This document shows, piece by piece, positions 44,319 through 54,320 of a stretch of DNA of 64,000 nucleotides (position 1 is the stretch's first letter; every line of letters begins with the position of its first letter). The DNA comes from Methanofollis tationis (GTDB lineage: Archaea; Halobacteriota; Methanomicrobia; Methanomicrobiales; Methanofollaceae): positions 445,104-509,103 of the forward strand of contig NZ_JABXWR010000001.1 in assembly GCF_013377755.1 (NCBI RefSeq), in the 5' to 3' direction. Both the position numbers and the translations under genes were made by a program. Under the pieces are notes generated by a model. That model was not told the DNA's origin, did not search any database, and saw only the letters and a list, made by a program, of their open reading frames with translations.

Positions 44319-45686
44319 CTAACAATTTTCGTTGCAGAGCATTTTTCGATACGTCACTTCTTCTCTCACGTCCTCGGAAAGATCCATCATAAACGAGGCG
44401 ATCTCCCCGGTCGGCAGTTTGAAGATAAAATGCGTGAGCCATGGGGATGTTTCGTTCCTGATATACTGGAGGGGCGGGACAACCTCGGGAACCCCGGTGC
44501 TGTCCACCCGGTTCAACGCCTGACGCACGCTCCTGACCGGGAGGTCGGGGAATGTGACGAAGAGTTTCTTCCCGATCACCTCCTCTTTTTTCACCTGCAA
44601 AATAATTTCGAGGGCCTGGTTGACGTCTTTGATGACGAAATCGTCGCCGCCGTCAACAGGCTGGTAGATCAGGACACCGGTGCAGGTGTCGTTAAAGAAT
44701 GAACGATAGCGTGCTTCGTTGAATTTAAGCTCTTTTTTTGCCAGTCTCTCTGCCGTAGCGTCCATAAAGAGGATGGCATACTCCTGAAATCCGGTTTCAC
44801 TGGAGATATGAGTGAATGACGCTTCAAAATATGCAATTCCCGACTTTGAGGTGGGCATAATCCGTTCTCGCTTTAAACGATCAAAATCGCAGATGAATTC
44901 TATTTCCCCGATCTCTCCGTTGATCAGGGCACTTTTTATCCGTTCTTTTCGGCAGAAGAGATCGAAGAGATTCGTCTGCATCAGATCCTGGTAATGGTCC
45001 ACGCCGAGCATCCTGAGGGAGGCGCCGTTTGCATTGGTGATGTTTCCCGATTCGTTGAAGAACAATATGCCGCTCGGGACTTTTTTAAAAATAGTCCGTA
45101 ACTTCTCGTCGCTGATGGAGAGGGCCTCTGCGGTTTGTTTTTGATCGGTAATGTCCCTCAGGGCGATCATGCTGTTCTTGTTTCCGTCCAGAGAAACGGT
45201 CGGAATGAATTTGATCGAATAGATCTGGTTGGTGTTCTCGTCGATATGCTCCATCTCGCGGAGAAATCGTTCTCCCCGGATCATTCGATTGATATTTTTT
45301 TGAATCGAGGGATCGGAAAAAATATCGATCCCCATGTTAAAAATATTGGTTCCTACCAGTTCTCTCTCTTTTAATACGTCGAATTTGGAAAAAAAACTTT
45401 TATTTGCCATCAGGATCCGGGCACCGGCGTCCATGATGACGATGATGTCTGTCGTATAATCGAAGAGGGATGCCGTCGGGATTCGTTCGGAAATGGTGTA
45501 TAATTTTGATTTGCCGTAATGCGCCATTGTCACCTGGCCGTTGATCCTGAGAATGTCCAGGTATTTGGCTACCGTCCCCCGGTTTATCTCAAGATTTCTG
45601 GAAATGGCCGAAATAGACATTTTTTGCGGGCTTTTCTCCCTGAGATACTCCCGAACGGCAATGAGTTTCTCCTGATACTCTTCCAT
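44319..45686 (-). CDS. HTH-PAS sensor regulator (second copy)
   Basis: A 455-aa protein of the same type as the 29667-31064 product: N-terminal helix-turn-helix (MSISAISRNLEINRGTVAKYLDILRI), then three PAS-like domains (about 72-185, 190-310, 325-445). FIFKLPTGEIASFMMD is in the last domain. No kinase domain. GATTATATAC, read on the minus strand as GTATATAATC, is centred about 29 bp before the ATG, so the transcript is probably leaderless. It lies upstream of adf on the same strand and is a candidate regulator of it. Confidence 0.87.
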   Translation of the reverse strand: MEEYQEKLIAVREYLREKSPQKMSISAISRNLEINRGTVAKYLDILRINGQVTMAHYGKSKLYTISERIPTASLFDYTTDIIVIMDAGARILMANKSFFSKFDVLKERELVGTNIFNMGIDIFSDPSIQKNINRMIRGERFLREMEHIDENTNQIYSIKFIPTVSLDGNKNSMIALRDITDQKQTAEALSISDEKLRTIFKKVPSGILFFNESGNITNANGASLRMLGVDHYQDLMQTNLFDLFCRKERIKSALINGEIGEIEFICDFDRLKRERIMPTSKSGIAYFEASFTHISSETGFQEYAILFMDATAERLAKKELKFNEARYRSFFNDTCTGVLIYQPVDGGDDFVIKDVNQALEIILQVKKEEVIGKKLFVTFPDLPVRSVRQALNRVDSTGVPEVVPPLQYIRNETSPWLTHFIFKLPTGEIASFMMDLSEDVREEVTYRKMLCNENC

Positions 45687-45999
45687 CGCTATGCTGTAGT
45701 ATGTAAAATTGATTATATACGCTTTGTTTATTCCGTGCGGGGGGGTCGGGTCTGAGGGGGGCGGTGTAGATCAGGAGCGGCGTCGGCGGCCATGCCTCCG
45801 GGAAGAGGTTCATCAAGTACCCATCACGTAACAAAACCAGGGCATATCTCAGGGAATCTGGAGATTGCCGGCGATCGCACCAGTCTTGATCTTGCCGGGC
45901 CGGCGCTCGGAGGTGTGGTCATCAAGTATTTCTCCGGTCTGGTGCCTCCTGTCGAAGATCATGGGTCAGAGGGAGATGGTCGACCGCCTGGGGTGTCGA
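45687..45999. other. Intergenic region, island boundary
   Basis: About 310 bp. It contains the TATA box of the HTH-PAS gene (45711-45720). A plus-strand open frame (45792-46019) overlaps the end of the DUF4276-like gene; an alternative frame there reads KRFIKYPSRNKTRAYLRES, which is faintly integrase-like but too short to call. Confidence 0.35.
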
Positions 46000-46596
46000 T
46001 TAGAGTCTCTCATCCATGATACGTTTCATGCGCCGAAACGCCGCCAGACGATCCTCCAGGGCCGCGGGGTTGAGTGCACCCAACACCTCAAAAGAGCGCT
46101 GCCCCTTCTGATAGGCATTCGAGCAGCCACGAGTTGCATCTTTCAGGCTCTCCTGAATCTCACGGCGTTCACGCCGCTCGATATTCTTCAGTGGCAGCAA
46201 CGCCGACTCTCTGAAACAACCGCCATAGTGCCGCCTGAGAGTATCGGGATCGCTTGCAATCCAGGTCTCCATGCAGGTGGTCATAAACAACACCTGCCCG
46301 TCATCGCCGCCATCTGGTCGCTCCCACCCGTCGCGCTCCTGGAGATGGTCCCAGGTCTTTTCCGGATCCCTCACTGGATCCTCGCTGTCTACCAGCATGG
46401 CGATGTAATCTGCGTTGCTGTTTGCGTGCGCCGTCAAAAAATCATGATATGTGGAATCCCGACTGCCGCAAGCGACAAGTTGCGGCATCCTCCCCCTGTA
46501 TCCTGTAGACTCCAGCAATTTTCTGAAGCCCTCACGGCAACGGCTATGCAATTCCTTGGAATCACCACCACCCTCCAGGTAAATCTTCGCCTTCAC
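46000..46596 (-). CDS. DUF4276-like partner of an ATPase, probable defence effector
   Basis: A 198-aa protein that matches the DUF4276 pattern: an N-terminal strand with acidic residue (KIYLEGGGDSKE), a middle VACGSRDSTYHDF, and YIAMLVDSEDPV, in which Glu and Asp positions recall a TOPRIM-like metal site. The METWIASDPDTLRRHYG segment is characteristic. The start is the GTG at 46596, which overlaps the ATPase stop as GTGA, so the two are translationally coupled. ATPase/TOPRIM-like pairs are common anti-phage modules; activity is inferred. Confidence 0.7.
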   Translation of the reverse strand: MKAKIYLEGGGDSKELHSRCREGFRKLLESTGYRGRMPQLVACGSRDSTYHDFLTAHANSNADYIAMLVDSEDPVRDPEKTWDHLQERDGWERPDGGDDGQVLFMTTCMETWIASDPDTLRRHYGGCFRESALLPLKNIERRERREIQESLKDATRGCSNAYQKGQRSFEVLGALNPAALEDRLAAFRRMKRIMDERL

Positions 46597-47798
46597 CAGC
46601 GTGTTCCCCCGATTTCTCCCTTGAGCCAGAGTTCGCCAAGGCGGTACCGCTCCAGCCATGCTGCAAGATCATCACGGTTCAGGCGCCGCACCCTGGTTCT
46701 GCCATCACTTTTCTCGCAAACAACAATCGATTCCGGCGTCCCGGTCAGGGCATCCACCAGAATATCCGAGTGCGTCGTCACAATCAACTGGCAGCGCTCC
46801 GATGCCGCTATCAGCAGGTCTGCCAGGTGGGGCAGGACGTCGGGGTGCAGACCCAGTTCGGGCTCCTCGATGCAGACCAGCGGCGGGGGGTTTGGGTGGC
46901 AGAGAATTGCGATCAGGCAGAGGTAGCGCAACGTACCGTCAGAGAGGCGGGTTGCCGGGATGCTGAACGCCCCCTCTTCCAGGTACAGTTGGACCCATCC
47001 GCCCTCGATCTGTATGTTGAAATCGTCGATTTCAGGGAAGAGGTAATTCAGCGCTTCAAGAATTTCCTGTTTTGCGTGAGGGCGCAGTGAATTTAAAACA
47101 AGAGGCAGATTTTCACATGTCTCCAGCAGGTACCCGGTAGGAAGGTCGGCCTTTTGCAGTTGCCTTGGAGGGGTATAGCGGCCGAACGTCCATTCTCGAT
47201 ACAGGCGGAATTGACTATAATGATCTGCCAGATAGGAGAGCACCGGGTAACGCTCTGGATCTTTGATCTGGGACAGAATTGATTTTTCAGGATCGATCCA
47301 GTCCCTCGCCAGGTGCCGCTCTTCGCTCTCCCCTGCATTTGAACAGACACCGGTCTTGAACTCCGGTCTCTCGCTCAACCTGATCCGCCCGTTCTCGTTC
47401 TGGTAATAATAGAGGGGATACTGGTAGCCTGCGTACGGGTCTCGGTTTTCGATCCGCTCTGCAGTGACTTCAAACCGCCTGCCGTGCTCCACAAAGGAAA
47501 AACTGTGCCGTATTGGCATATCGGGGCGATCCGGGTTGTGGATAATCGCCTCGATAGTTGCAGTGGGATTCTGCGCACCTTTCCACAACCAGTCGCGCAC
47601 GCCGCCGGCCTCCTTCACTGGTGCTGAAAGATCTCTGGGTGCCGCACGCAGTACACTGATCGCTTCGAGCAGGTTGGATTTGCCTGAGCCGTTCGGGCCG
47701 ATCAGCACGTTCAGCGGACCGAGCGGAATTGGTTCGGTTTCCGGCCCGAAGGATAGAAAGTTCGTTAGGTGGAGTTCTTTCAATATTGGTTCATTCAT
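46593..47798 (-). CDS. SMC/ABC-like AAA ATPase of predicted defence module
   Basis: A 401-aa AAA_21-type ATPase: Walker A IGPNGSGKSNLLEAI at about 31-45, signature LSDGTLRYL, Walker B VCIEEPELGLHPD and switch His TTHSDI, with a coiled or helical insertion between. The fold resembles RecF and OLD-family nucleases, but lacks a fused TOPRIM domain, which here may be supplied by the following DUF4276-like protein. ATG at 47798 is preceded by AGGAG...GGATG. It is convergent with nothing and lies 240 bp after the DUF262 gene on the same strand. Confidence 0.85.
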   Translation of the reverse strand: MNEPILKELHLTNFLSFGPETEPIPLGPLNVLIGPNGSGKSNLLEAISVLRAAPRDLSAPVKEAGGVRDWLWKGAQNPTATIEAIIHNPDRPDMPIRHSFSFVEHGRRFEVTAERIENRDPYAGYQYPLYYYQNENGRIRLSERPEFKTGVCSNAGESEERHLARDWIDPEKSILSQIKDPERYPVLSYLADHYSQFRLYREWTFGRYTPPRQLQKADLPTGYLLETCENLPLVLNSLRPHAKQEILEALNYLFPEIDDFNIQIEGGWVQLYLEEGAFSIPATRLSDGTLRYLCLIAILCHPNPPPLVCIEEPELGLHPDVLPHLADLLIAASERCQLIVTTHSDILVDALTGTPESIVVCEKSDGRTRVRRLNRDDLAAWLERYRLGELWLKGEIGGTRW

Positions 47799-48081
47799 GA
47801 TCGATGCATCCTTTTCTCCTGAACGGTCATCTCCCAACCGCCGCAAGGCACGTTCTCTAGGTGCTGGCCCTGTCCCATTGTCGAGAGGTTTTTGTCTTCT
47901 CTCCTAAAATATCTTCGATAGATGTATCGGCGGGACGGTGCGCCTCCACCGTCCGGAGAGTGAATTGGTCCTGCCCGCACGGCGGATGGGCGGTCCAGTC
48001 CTGGCTTAAAGGTCAGGAATGCACCCGGATACCTGAGATGCTGCTGGACAATCGCCCTATAACCCTGCGCGATTCACCGCC

Positions 48082-50313
48082 TTATTTCCTCAATACTTGC
48101 CCAAACCAGAGTATGGCGGCCTCACCTTCCTTGCGTGTGATCTCGTCCACGCTACGGCTGTGGCGGATACCATTGCGAAGTTCTGCAAGCTGGTTAAATT
48201 TGCCGATCAGCATATCCTTATTGGTAAAGCGCTGCTCAAAAACCGGCCATAGAGCCTTGCTCACAATGATTCCCTGCACCTCGCGGAGATCACAGTATTC
48301 TAACTTTCCCGCAAGCCTCCCATACTGCTCAATGTCCACCGCCGGGTTCTTTCTGGCAGCGCTCAGGATACGCTCGTCTGCCTTCTGCAGGAACTGAAGC
48401 GGCACCCGTGCCGAATCGTCCTCCAGTGCCGCAGTAATGACGTTGCGCAGACCGAGTTCCACTTGCTCAATATCTTCATCTAGATCGCGCAGGTGAGGAG
48501 GCAGATCCAGCCGTTCCTTAATGAGCAGACTCTCTACAGCCTGCTGGATGGTCCGCTGCCGCTCTGTGATAAACGCTTCGAAATCTTCGGGTGTGAAAGG
48601 ATCGCGCAGGAGGATCGCCATAGCAGCAGGAGAGATAAAATGTGACTCCAGAATGGCGCGCACATTTGACTCGCCGTTCTCTGCGATCATCTCGGGGAGA
48701 TAGGCATTCGGAAGCCGATCTCTGATGACGTTCCTGTTAGTATCTTCTGTGAGCGGCGTACGGTTCAGGATGGTGTGGACCTGATTTTTTTGCAGGTATA
48801 CATCTCCCCACGCTACCGGAACGATATGGTGATCATCGAGATCATCGTGTTGCGGAACATTGCCTGTCGTCAGGTCGCGGGCGCCCTGCAACACCAGCAG
48901 GTTGAAGATCCCGTTATAGACTGAACTGCCCCGTTTCACCCCCCGGCGCAGGTCAAGGGTGGTAAAACGGCTCTTGAACTCCTGGATCAGTGAGGGCGCC
49001 GCGCTATCATCATCAAACCATGTTTTAATATCCAGGAAGTCACGCGCACTGGTTGACTCCACAGAACCCGAATAGCGGTTGGTGAAGACGCTCGCCCAGT
49101 ACCAGTGCCGGATCTTCCGCTGGGCATCAAGACGGCGAGTGGCTGGAAGTGTCTTCACATGCGCCTGTAGTGCAGCAAACGCGGGAAGGATTGAGACGTA
49201 GGGGAGATATCTGGGCGAGATCGCCCCAAATTCCTGGGGGTGGCGCAGGAGTTTTATTGCCGTCTCGATCGCTTCAACTGCGTGATCCCAGTGCGTCTCG
49301 AAATCTGCAGTATCCTGCACGAGCACTTCTCTCCGCCTGGTACCGTCCGGCCCTCGCACTGGCTTGTCCTGACCAGGCATCAGGAAGTAGAGGTACTTGG
49401 GCGAACAGTATGCCTGACGGAGGATTGACATCACCTGGAGGATGTAGACATTCATCTTCTCGGTATCGACAAATGCCAGGCGAGGCTTTGCGTTGCGCCA
49501 CATCTGTTTGAGCTGAAGCCCCTTTGGCTTGAGCAGCGCGTTCATCAGGTCAAAGACGTCCAGACGAACACCGCGGCTGTTGATCTGGGTGAAAATGTCA
49601 CATACTTTATCGATGGCAAGGTCGCGATCAAGTTCGATGTAGGAGATCTGGTACTGCTCTGTGATCTCCTTCAGGTGTTCGCCGAAGGTCCGAGCGTTCG
49701 TGACGTGCTGGGCTGCCTCCCTGGCACCGGCCAGATCGCCTTCTTCTTCCATCTTCCTTGTCCGATCTTTCCAGAACTGCTCGTAGCCCTGAACCCAGTT
49801 CGGCAACTTCCAGCCTCCAGAACCGATGATGGAGAGTGGAAAGATATGTTCCTCGAACTGGATCGCCTGATCGTTCATCAGCCTTGAGGTACGCTGCGAG
49901 AGCCAGTCGTAGTAGAATGCCTCGTCGTATTCCTCAGCCATGAAGAGATCCACGCGCAAAAAATAGTAGGCGCGTTTTGTCCGCCGGGGAAGTGTGACGT
50001 CTGGGGCGAAGAAGGCATAATACATCGCCGTCAACCGCTGCTGCCCGTCCAGTACGATGTATTCTGGCCTGCCACCCAGATTATAGCCATAAATCGGTTC
50101 GCAGGAAAGTGCATCGAAGTTTTCCTCCTTGCCTTTCCACAGCAGCAGGCTACCGATATAGTAATCGAGAAAGATTGAACGCATTAACTCCTTGATGTCC
50201 CGTGGTTCCCACTCGAATTCTCGCTGGAAGTCGGGAATAACAAAGCGACCTTCTTATAACCGGCTGGTGAGGGAGTTCAGGCTGATATGGTCGAGCTTCT
50301 GCGCATCTCTCAT
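48082..50313 (-). pseudogene. DUF262/HNH (GmrSD-like) protein with in-frame stop at codon 20
   Basis: Read from ATG 50313 this is a 743-residue DUF262-family protein. The N-terminus (EGRFVIPDFQREFEW) holds the conserved FQR motif and follows an in-frame TAA at 50254-50256; VLDGQQRLT is the DGQQR motif; a His-Asn-His-type DUF1524 nuclease motif is DDHHIVPVAWG with a later NRTPL. The family cuts modified phage DNA. After the stop, translation could restart at ATG 50184 (AGGAG just before), giving a 700-aa protein without the FQR motif. Otherwise the gene is undamaged. Confidence 0.85.
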
Positions 50314-50444
50314 CGTGCACCCCCTTCGAGGATCTCATCCAGCAGCCCCTTGTAACCTTTCCGTCTCGCAAGCACATCGGTATGGATCTCTTCCAACATT
50401 CGTATCGGCTGCAGTTTGCAGGTGTTCAGGTATGGTCGTCTCAT
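50310..50444 (-). CDS. 44-aa small protein coupled to the DUF262 gene
   Basis: A short frame with GGAG seven bases before ATG 50444. Its stop overlaps the ATG of the DUF262 gene as ATGA, a typical coupled arrangement. The product is basic and helical (MLEEIHTDVLARRKGYKGLLDEI). It was not recognised; it may be an adaptor, antitoxin or leader of the DUF262 system. Confidence 0.5.
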   Translation of the reverse strand: MRRPYLNTCKLQPIRMLEEIHTDVLARRKGYKGLLDEILEGGAR

Positions 50445-50750
50445 GTCCAACTCCAGAGGGGAATGATTGGTCCGGTTATCTCGTGGGAGAGGTGATTGCA
50501 ACCTTCAGCCGGCTCTGTCGGTGAGGCGCAAAGATCGGATTCGTCCTTTATGGGCTCTGTCGAGGAGAGGGGAGCGCCATGCACCTATGCATCAAACAGT
50601 CCTCGCTGTCTCCATGCAGGCACTAACAACACTTTTTTTCCTGAACCATTAATATAGTGGTTTGAATCGGTAGAAAAAACGGCCCGCAGGGGTGCCTGAC
50701 CGATCCCGAGTTGTTCCTCAAAACAAAAAAAGTGTCGGGGAAAGCCCCCC
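50445..50750. other. Intergenic region, island edge
   Basis: About 305 bp holding the promoter of the DUF262 operon (minus strand) and the 3' end of the DUF2070 gene. CATTAATATAGTGG near 50650 is AT-rich. No gene or repeat was recognised. Confidence 0.35.
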
Positions 50751-52499
50751 TCATCCCATCACCAGATACGCGATCACCGACAACAAAAACGCCACCAGCA
50801 GGATCGCAAGCGAAAGGGGCGGGATAAAGACGAGCATCGCGTTCACCGTGCTCGCCAGCTCAGAGATCCGGTTCGAGCCGAAGACCATGATGTCCCGGCA
50901 GCAGGCCGACGCCGCCCCCACCCTGGCCGGGGCGAGGTCGGCGATCGCCGCCTGCACCGCCTCTACCGCATAGGGGACGATCCGCTCCGGCGGGACATGC
51001 ATCCCGACCGGGTTCTTCCCGCTGATCGTGTTCACCACATGGGAGTCTGAGGTCATCGCCTCGCACTCGTCCACCAGGCCGGCGACCGCCGCCAGCACCG
51101 CCGGGCGCAGGCCCTCGACCATATTGTTCCCGTCGAAGAGGACATAGGCCGTCCGCTGCCCGTCCACCTCGATCACGAGCGCCTGCACCCCGATATCCCC
51201 GAACCCCTCCTCGCGGGAGAACGGCACCGGCACATGCGCCACCCCGGCCCTGAAGGGGTGCACGGCGCCGCCCGCCGCCGCGGCGATCCCCCGGGCCGCA
51301 GCCGAGAGATACTCGTTGCCCACCTTCGAGCCCAGGGCGACCGGCGAGGCCACGTCGGCCATGCAGTTGTGGGCGTCGACAAAGGCGCAGTGCGAGAACC
51401 TGCTGTGCCCCTCGGCCATGATTGTCATCCCGATCGAGAAATCGAGGTCCTCGGTCTTCTTTGGCCAGCGCGTCGAGACCATCATCAGGGCGTCCCCCAC
51501 CGGCTGGCAGAGCACGCTCACCGAACCGGTCTGGAGGCGCTGCGATCGCCCGGCCCTGGGGACGAACGAAACGCCGTCGAGGGCGTCCTGCATCGCCGCA
51601 ACGATCTTCTCGGACTCAGACTCCGAGACCAGGTTGAAGTCGTGCGTCGAACACCCGTGGGTGGTGAGCACCTCCTCGGGGAAGGCGTCGTGGATCCGCT
51701 TTGTCAGGTTTCCGCCGCCGATCTCCCCCATCGGGCCCGGGTGGACATTCGGGACGGTGAAGATGATGCCGTCCTTCCCCTCGCGTTCAAACGCCAGGGT
51801 GACCTGCGGCACCGTCACCTCCTCGCCGATCTCCCGGAAAAAGTCCTCCATCCGCTTCGAGCCGTCGGTCATATGCTCGATAAACGTGTTGATGAAGTTC
51901 AGGGCGCTGATGTGGAAGCCCTTGTTCAGCGGGCGCTCGACGAACCAGATGAAGAGCAGGCACCCGAACCCGAAGACCAGGTGCAGCACCGCCCCGAGGG
52001 CGATATAGCCCGGCCCGAAGAAGAGGGACGCCGCGGCGATCCCGAGCACGCTCTGCGGCAGGGCCGGCAGAACGACGCGGGAAAGGTGGTAATCGGCGAT
52101 CGCCGCCAGTACGAGCATCCTGATCCCGAAGACGAGTCCCATCGCGATCGCAAAGCTGAGCGGGAGGTAGGCCGCCAGCCCGAGCGCCACCGGGAATATG
52201 GCGACGATCACCGCAAAGACCGTTCCCGCCGCCGCCAGCAGGGCCGAGCGGTTCCAGGTGATCATCCGTCCCCGGGTGCGGATCAGGGGCCGCGTCAGGA
52301 GGGTCGTCAGGATGCCGGGCACGGAGAAGGCAAGGGTGCCGAAAAAGAGTACGATGCTCTCCGACCGCATGCTTGCGGCGTCGATGAGCATCCCGAGGAT
52401 GATGATGATCGCAAGGGAACGGGGCCATGACGGCGCCGTGAAGATGTACTTCGACAGCCCGGCCATCCTGACGTCGCTGCCATCGCTCTGCTCTGTCAT
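50751..52499 (-). CDS. DUF2070-family membrane protein
   Basis: A 582-aa archaeal protein: seven or so membrane helices in the first about 200 residues, a large soluble domain (about 220-540) with FTVPNVHPGPMGEIGGGNL and CSTHDFNLVSESE, AFVDAHNC, and one or two C-terminal helices. The pattern of His, Asp and Glu residues suggests a metal-dependent hydrolase-like domain on the cytoplasmic side, but the function is unknown. GGAGAG seven bases before ATG 52499 sets the start; it begins 30 bp after the PfkB gene. Confidence 0.8.
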   Translation of the reverse strand: MTEQSDGSDVRMAGLSKYIFTAPSWPRSLAIIIILGMLIDAASMRSESIVLFFGTLAFSVPGILTTLLTRPLIRTRGRMITWNRSALLAAAGTVFAVIVAIFPVALGLAAYLPLSFAIAMGLVFGIRMLVLAAIADYHLSRVVLPALPQSVLGIAAASLFFGPGYIALGAVLHLVFGFGCLLFIWFVERPLNKGFHISALNFINTFIEHMTDGSKRMEDFFREIGEEVTVPQVTLAFEREGKDGIIFTVPNVHPGPMGEIGGGNLTKRIHDAFPEEVLTTHGCSTHDFNLVSESESEKIVAAMQDALDGVSFVPRAGRSQRLQTGSVSVLCQPVGDALMMVSTRWPKKTEDLDFSIGMTIMAEGHSRFSHCAFVDAHNCMADVASPVALGSKVGNEYLSAAARGIAAAAGGAVHPFRAGVAHVPVPFSREEGFGDIGVQALVIEVDGQRTAYVLFDGNNMVEGLRPAVLAAVAGLVDECEAMTSDSHVVNTISGKNPVGMHVPPERIVPYAVEAVQAAIADLAPARVGAASACCRDIMVFGSNRISELASTVNAMLVFIPPLSLAILLVAFLLSVIAYLVMG

Positions 52500-52528
52500 C
52501 GGTTCTCTCTCCATGTACGCTGCCAATC

Positions 52529-53431
52529 TTATCCGAGCCGACCGAAATGCTGCTCGTGCCGCTCTGCCATCCGCTGCCAGGTCGGCAGGTTCGTCTGGCA
52601 GCCCATCTCTTCGACCGCAAACGAGGCGGTCACCGTCCCGATAGTGCAGCAGCGCAAGGGGGCGTAGCCCCGGCGGTAGGCCGTCAAAAATCCGGCCCGG
52701 AAAGCGTCCCCGGCCCCGGTCGGGTCGGCCGCCTTCACGCGCACCGCCGGCACCGTCTGGCGTTCGCCGCGGATACAGAGCATGCATCCCTCTGCGTCCA
52801 TCGTGAAGACGGCGATCTCCACCCGGGCTGCGAGGTCGTGGACCGATATCCCGAGCGTCCTGGCCATCTGCGCCGCCTCGTGCCGGTTCGCAAACAGGAC
52901 GGTGATATTGTCCAGGATCGTCTCGAACTGCTCCTTTGAGTATTTCGAGATGTCCTGCCCGGGATCGAACGAGGCGAAATCGCTCTTCTCCGCAACCCTC
53001 ACGTTGAACGACGGGTCGGCGGTCGCCATGTGGACGAAATCAAGGGCAGGCGCCTCAGCGGTCTCGAAGACCCTGGACGCCCCCCAGTCGAAGAAGGTGA
53101 TCTGGTCCCCGCCCTCGTCGTTGAACATAAAGGCGGTGGCCGTCGGGCGGTCATCGACATAAAAAAACTGCCGGGAAATCCCGAGTTCTTCCATGTGCCG
53201 CTCGTAGGCGCTGCCGGGAAAGTCAGACCCGACGGCGCTCACCAGGGTGCAGGGCTCGCCCAGGGTGGCGATCCCGGCGGCGATGTTCGCCGCCCCGCCG
53301 CCGAAGAAGATCTGGTGGTCTATGGTCGGGACCGAGGTGTGCCGTTCAGGAAAATTCGACACACGGCAAATATGGTCGATTGCCGTGTGCCCGACGACGC
53401 TGATCGGCTCCGCCGCACCGGGGATGTTCAT
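52529..53431 (-). CDS. PfkB-family carbohydrate/nucleoside kinase
   Basis: A 300-aa ribokinase-family enzyme. N-terminal glycine pair [17 protein letters not shown] and C-terminal [13 protein letters not shown], with the catalytic Asp and anion hole, are intact. Archaeal relatives phosphorylate nucleosides such as cytidine or sugars; the specific substrate is not decided. ATG 53431 overlaps the stop of the UPF0212 gene (ATGA), showing translational coupling in the operon with UPF0212 and DUF2070 genes. Confidence 0.9.
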   Translation of the reverse strand: MNIPGAAEPISVVGHTAIDHICRVSNFPERHTSVPTIDHQIFFGGGAANIAAGIATLGEPCTLVSAVGSDFPGSAYERHMEELGISRQFFYVDDRPTATAFMFNDEGGDQITFFDWGASRVFETAEAPALDFVHMATADPSFNVRVAEKSDFASFDPGQDISKYSKEQFETILDNITVLFANRHEAAQMARTLGISVHDLAARVEIAVFTMDAEGCMLCIRGERQTVPAVRVKAADPTGAGDAFRAGFLTAYRRGYAPLRCCTIGTVTASFAVEEMGCQTNLPTWQRMAERHEQHFGRLG

Positions 53432-53766
53432 AACTCCTGGACGTCCGTGACTTTCAGCGGGACGTTGCCGAGTGCCCGGCCGATGACGGACTTTGCAATC
53501 CTGGAAGCGTGCTCGCCCGACTCGGCGTTGAAGACCTTCATGTCAAGGGACAGCCCGACCAGCGCCGTGTTGGCGACGACAAGAGCGCAGTTCAGGTCGT
53601 TCTCGCAGTACGGGCACTGGATAAACCCGCTTTCAATCTCAACAAACTTCGCCGAGGGATTGAGCCGTTTTCCGGCCTCGCTGATCGCGATCCCGATGGC
53701 GTCGTCAAGGGACTTGACGTCCTTGATGACCCATGCTGATTCAAGTGATACGTTGTAATCGGTCAT
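53428..53766 (-). CDS. UPF0212 (DUF555) family protein
   Basis: A 112-aa protein of the archaeal UPF0212 family. A single CPYC ([13 protein letters not shown]) with a further Cys is the likely metal-binding centre. Function is not known. It overlaps the PfkB gene by four bases and starts about 24 bp after the nitroreductase gene, thus lies within a long minus-strand operon. Confidence 0.85.
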   Translation of the reverse strand: MTDYNVSLESAWVIKDVKSLDDAIGIAISEAGKRLNPSAKFVEIESGFIQCPYCENDLNCALVVANTALVGLSLDMKVFNAESGEHASRIAKSVIGRALGNVPLKVTDVQEL

Positions 53767-53789
53767 GAAATCTCACAGTTCCAGAAAAT

Positions 53790-54320
53790 TTACCAGGTCT
53801 CTCTATGGATATGCTCGCCGACCGGCATACGTCCGGTCCGCGCCGCCGGCACGACCCCCCTCCCGACCGCAAGCAGCGCCACCGGGCGGATGTGCGCGGG
53901 AATACCGAGCACCTCCCTGACGGCGTCCTCGTCAAAGGCGCCGGTCCAGCAGGAGTGGAGACGCAGGGCGTGTGCTGCGAGCATCATATAGGTGCACGCA
54001 ATCGTTGCGTCCTCAAGGGCATAAAGAATACCCCGCTCGCCGTATCTGGACATCGAACGCACGTAGTTCGAGCAGACCGCGAGGATCACCGGCGCGGCGG
54101 CGATGTGCTCCTGGTCGTAGGCGGCCCCGGCCAGCGCCTCGCGCTGGTCCTCCGCCCTCACCAGGACGACGTCCCATGCCTCCAGGTTGCCTGCGCTCGG
54201 CGCCGAGGAGGCGGCCTTCAGGATAGCGGCGACCTCCTCGTCGGTGACGCCCGTGTCGGTGTCGTATTCGCGGACCGACTGCCGGGCTTCGAGAAACGCA
54301 AGGAACTCAGAGGAGTCCAT
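53790..54320 (-). CDS. Nitroreductase-family protein
   Basis: A 176-aa flavin reductase fold: ARQSVREYD with the FMN-binding Arg, then SAPSAGNLEAWD, and GRGVVP near the C-terminus. Short members such as this may act as NADPH or F420-linked reductases or in cofactor metabolism. The ATG at 54320 overlaps the previous gene by 14 bases. No membrane segments; a homodimer with two FMN is usual. Confidence 0.88.
   Translation of the reverse strand: MDSSEFLAFLEARQSVREYDTDTGVTDEEVAAILKAASSAPSAGNLEAWDVVLVRAEDQREALAGAAYDQEHIAAAPVILAVCSNYVRSMSRYGERGILYALEDATIACTYMMLAAHALRLHSCWTGAFDEDAVREVLGIPAHIRPVALLAVGRGVVPAARTGRMPVGEHIHRETW

Noticed and set aside
45792-46019. Plus-strand 75-codon frame at the island edge, with an integrase-like word in another frame
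   Set aside because: No ribosome-binding site, overlaps the DUF4276-like gene, and the integrase-like resemblance covers fewer than 20 residues.
50254-50256. Stop codon in the DUF262 gene as a pyrrolysine or selenocysteine codon
   Set aside because: The codon is TAA; pyrrolysine uses TAG and selenocysteine TGA, so recoding is not supported.
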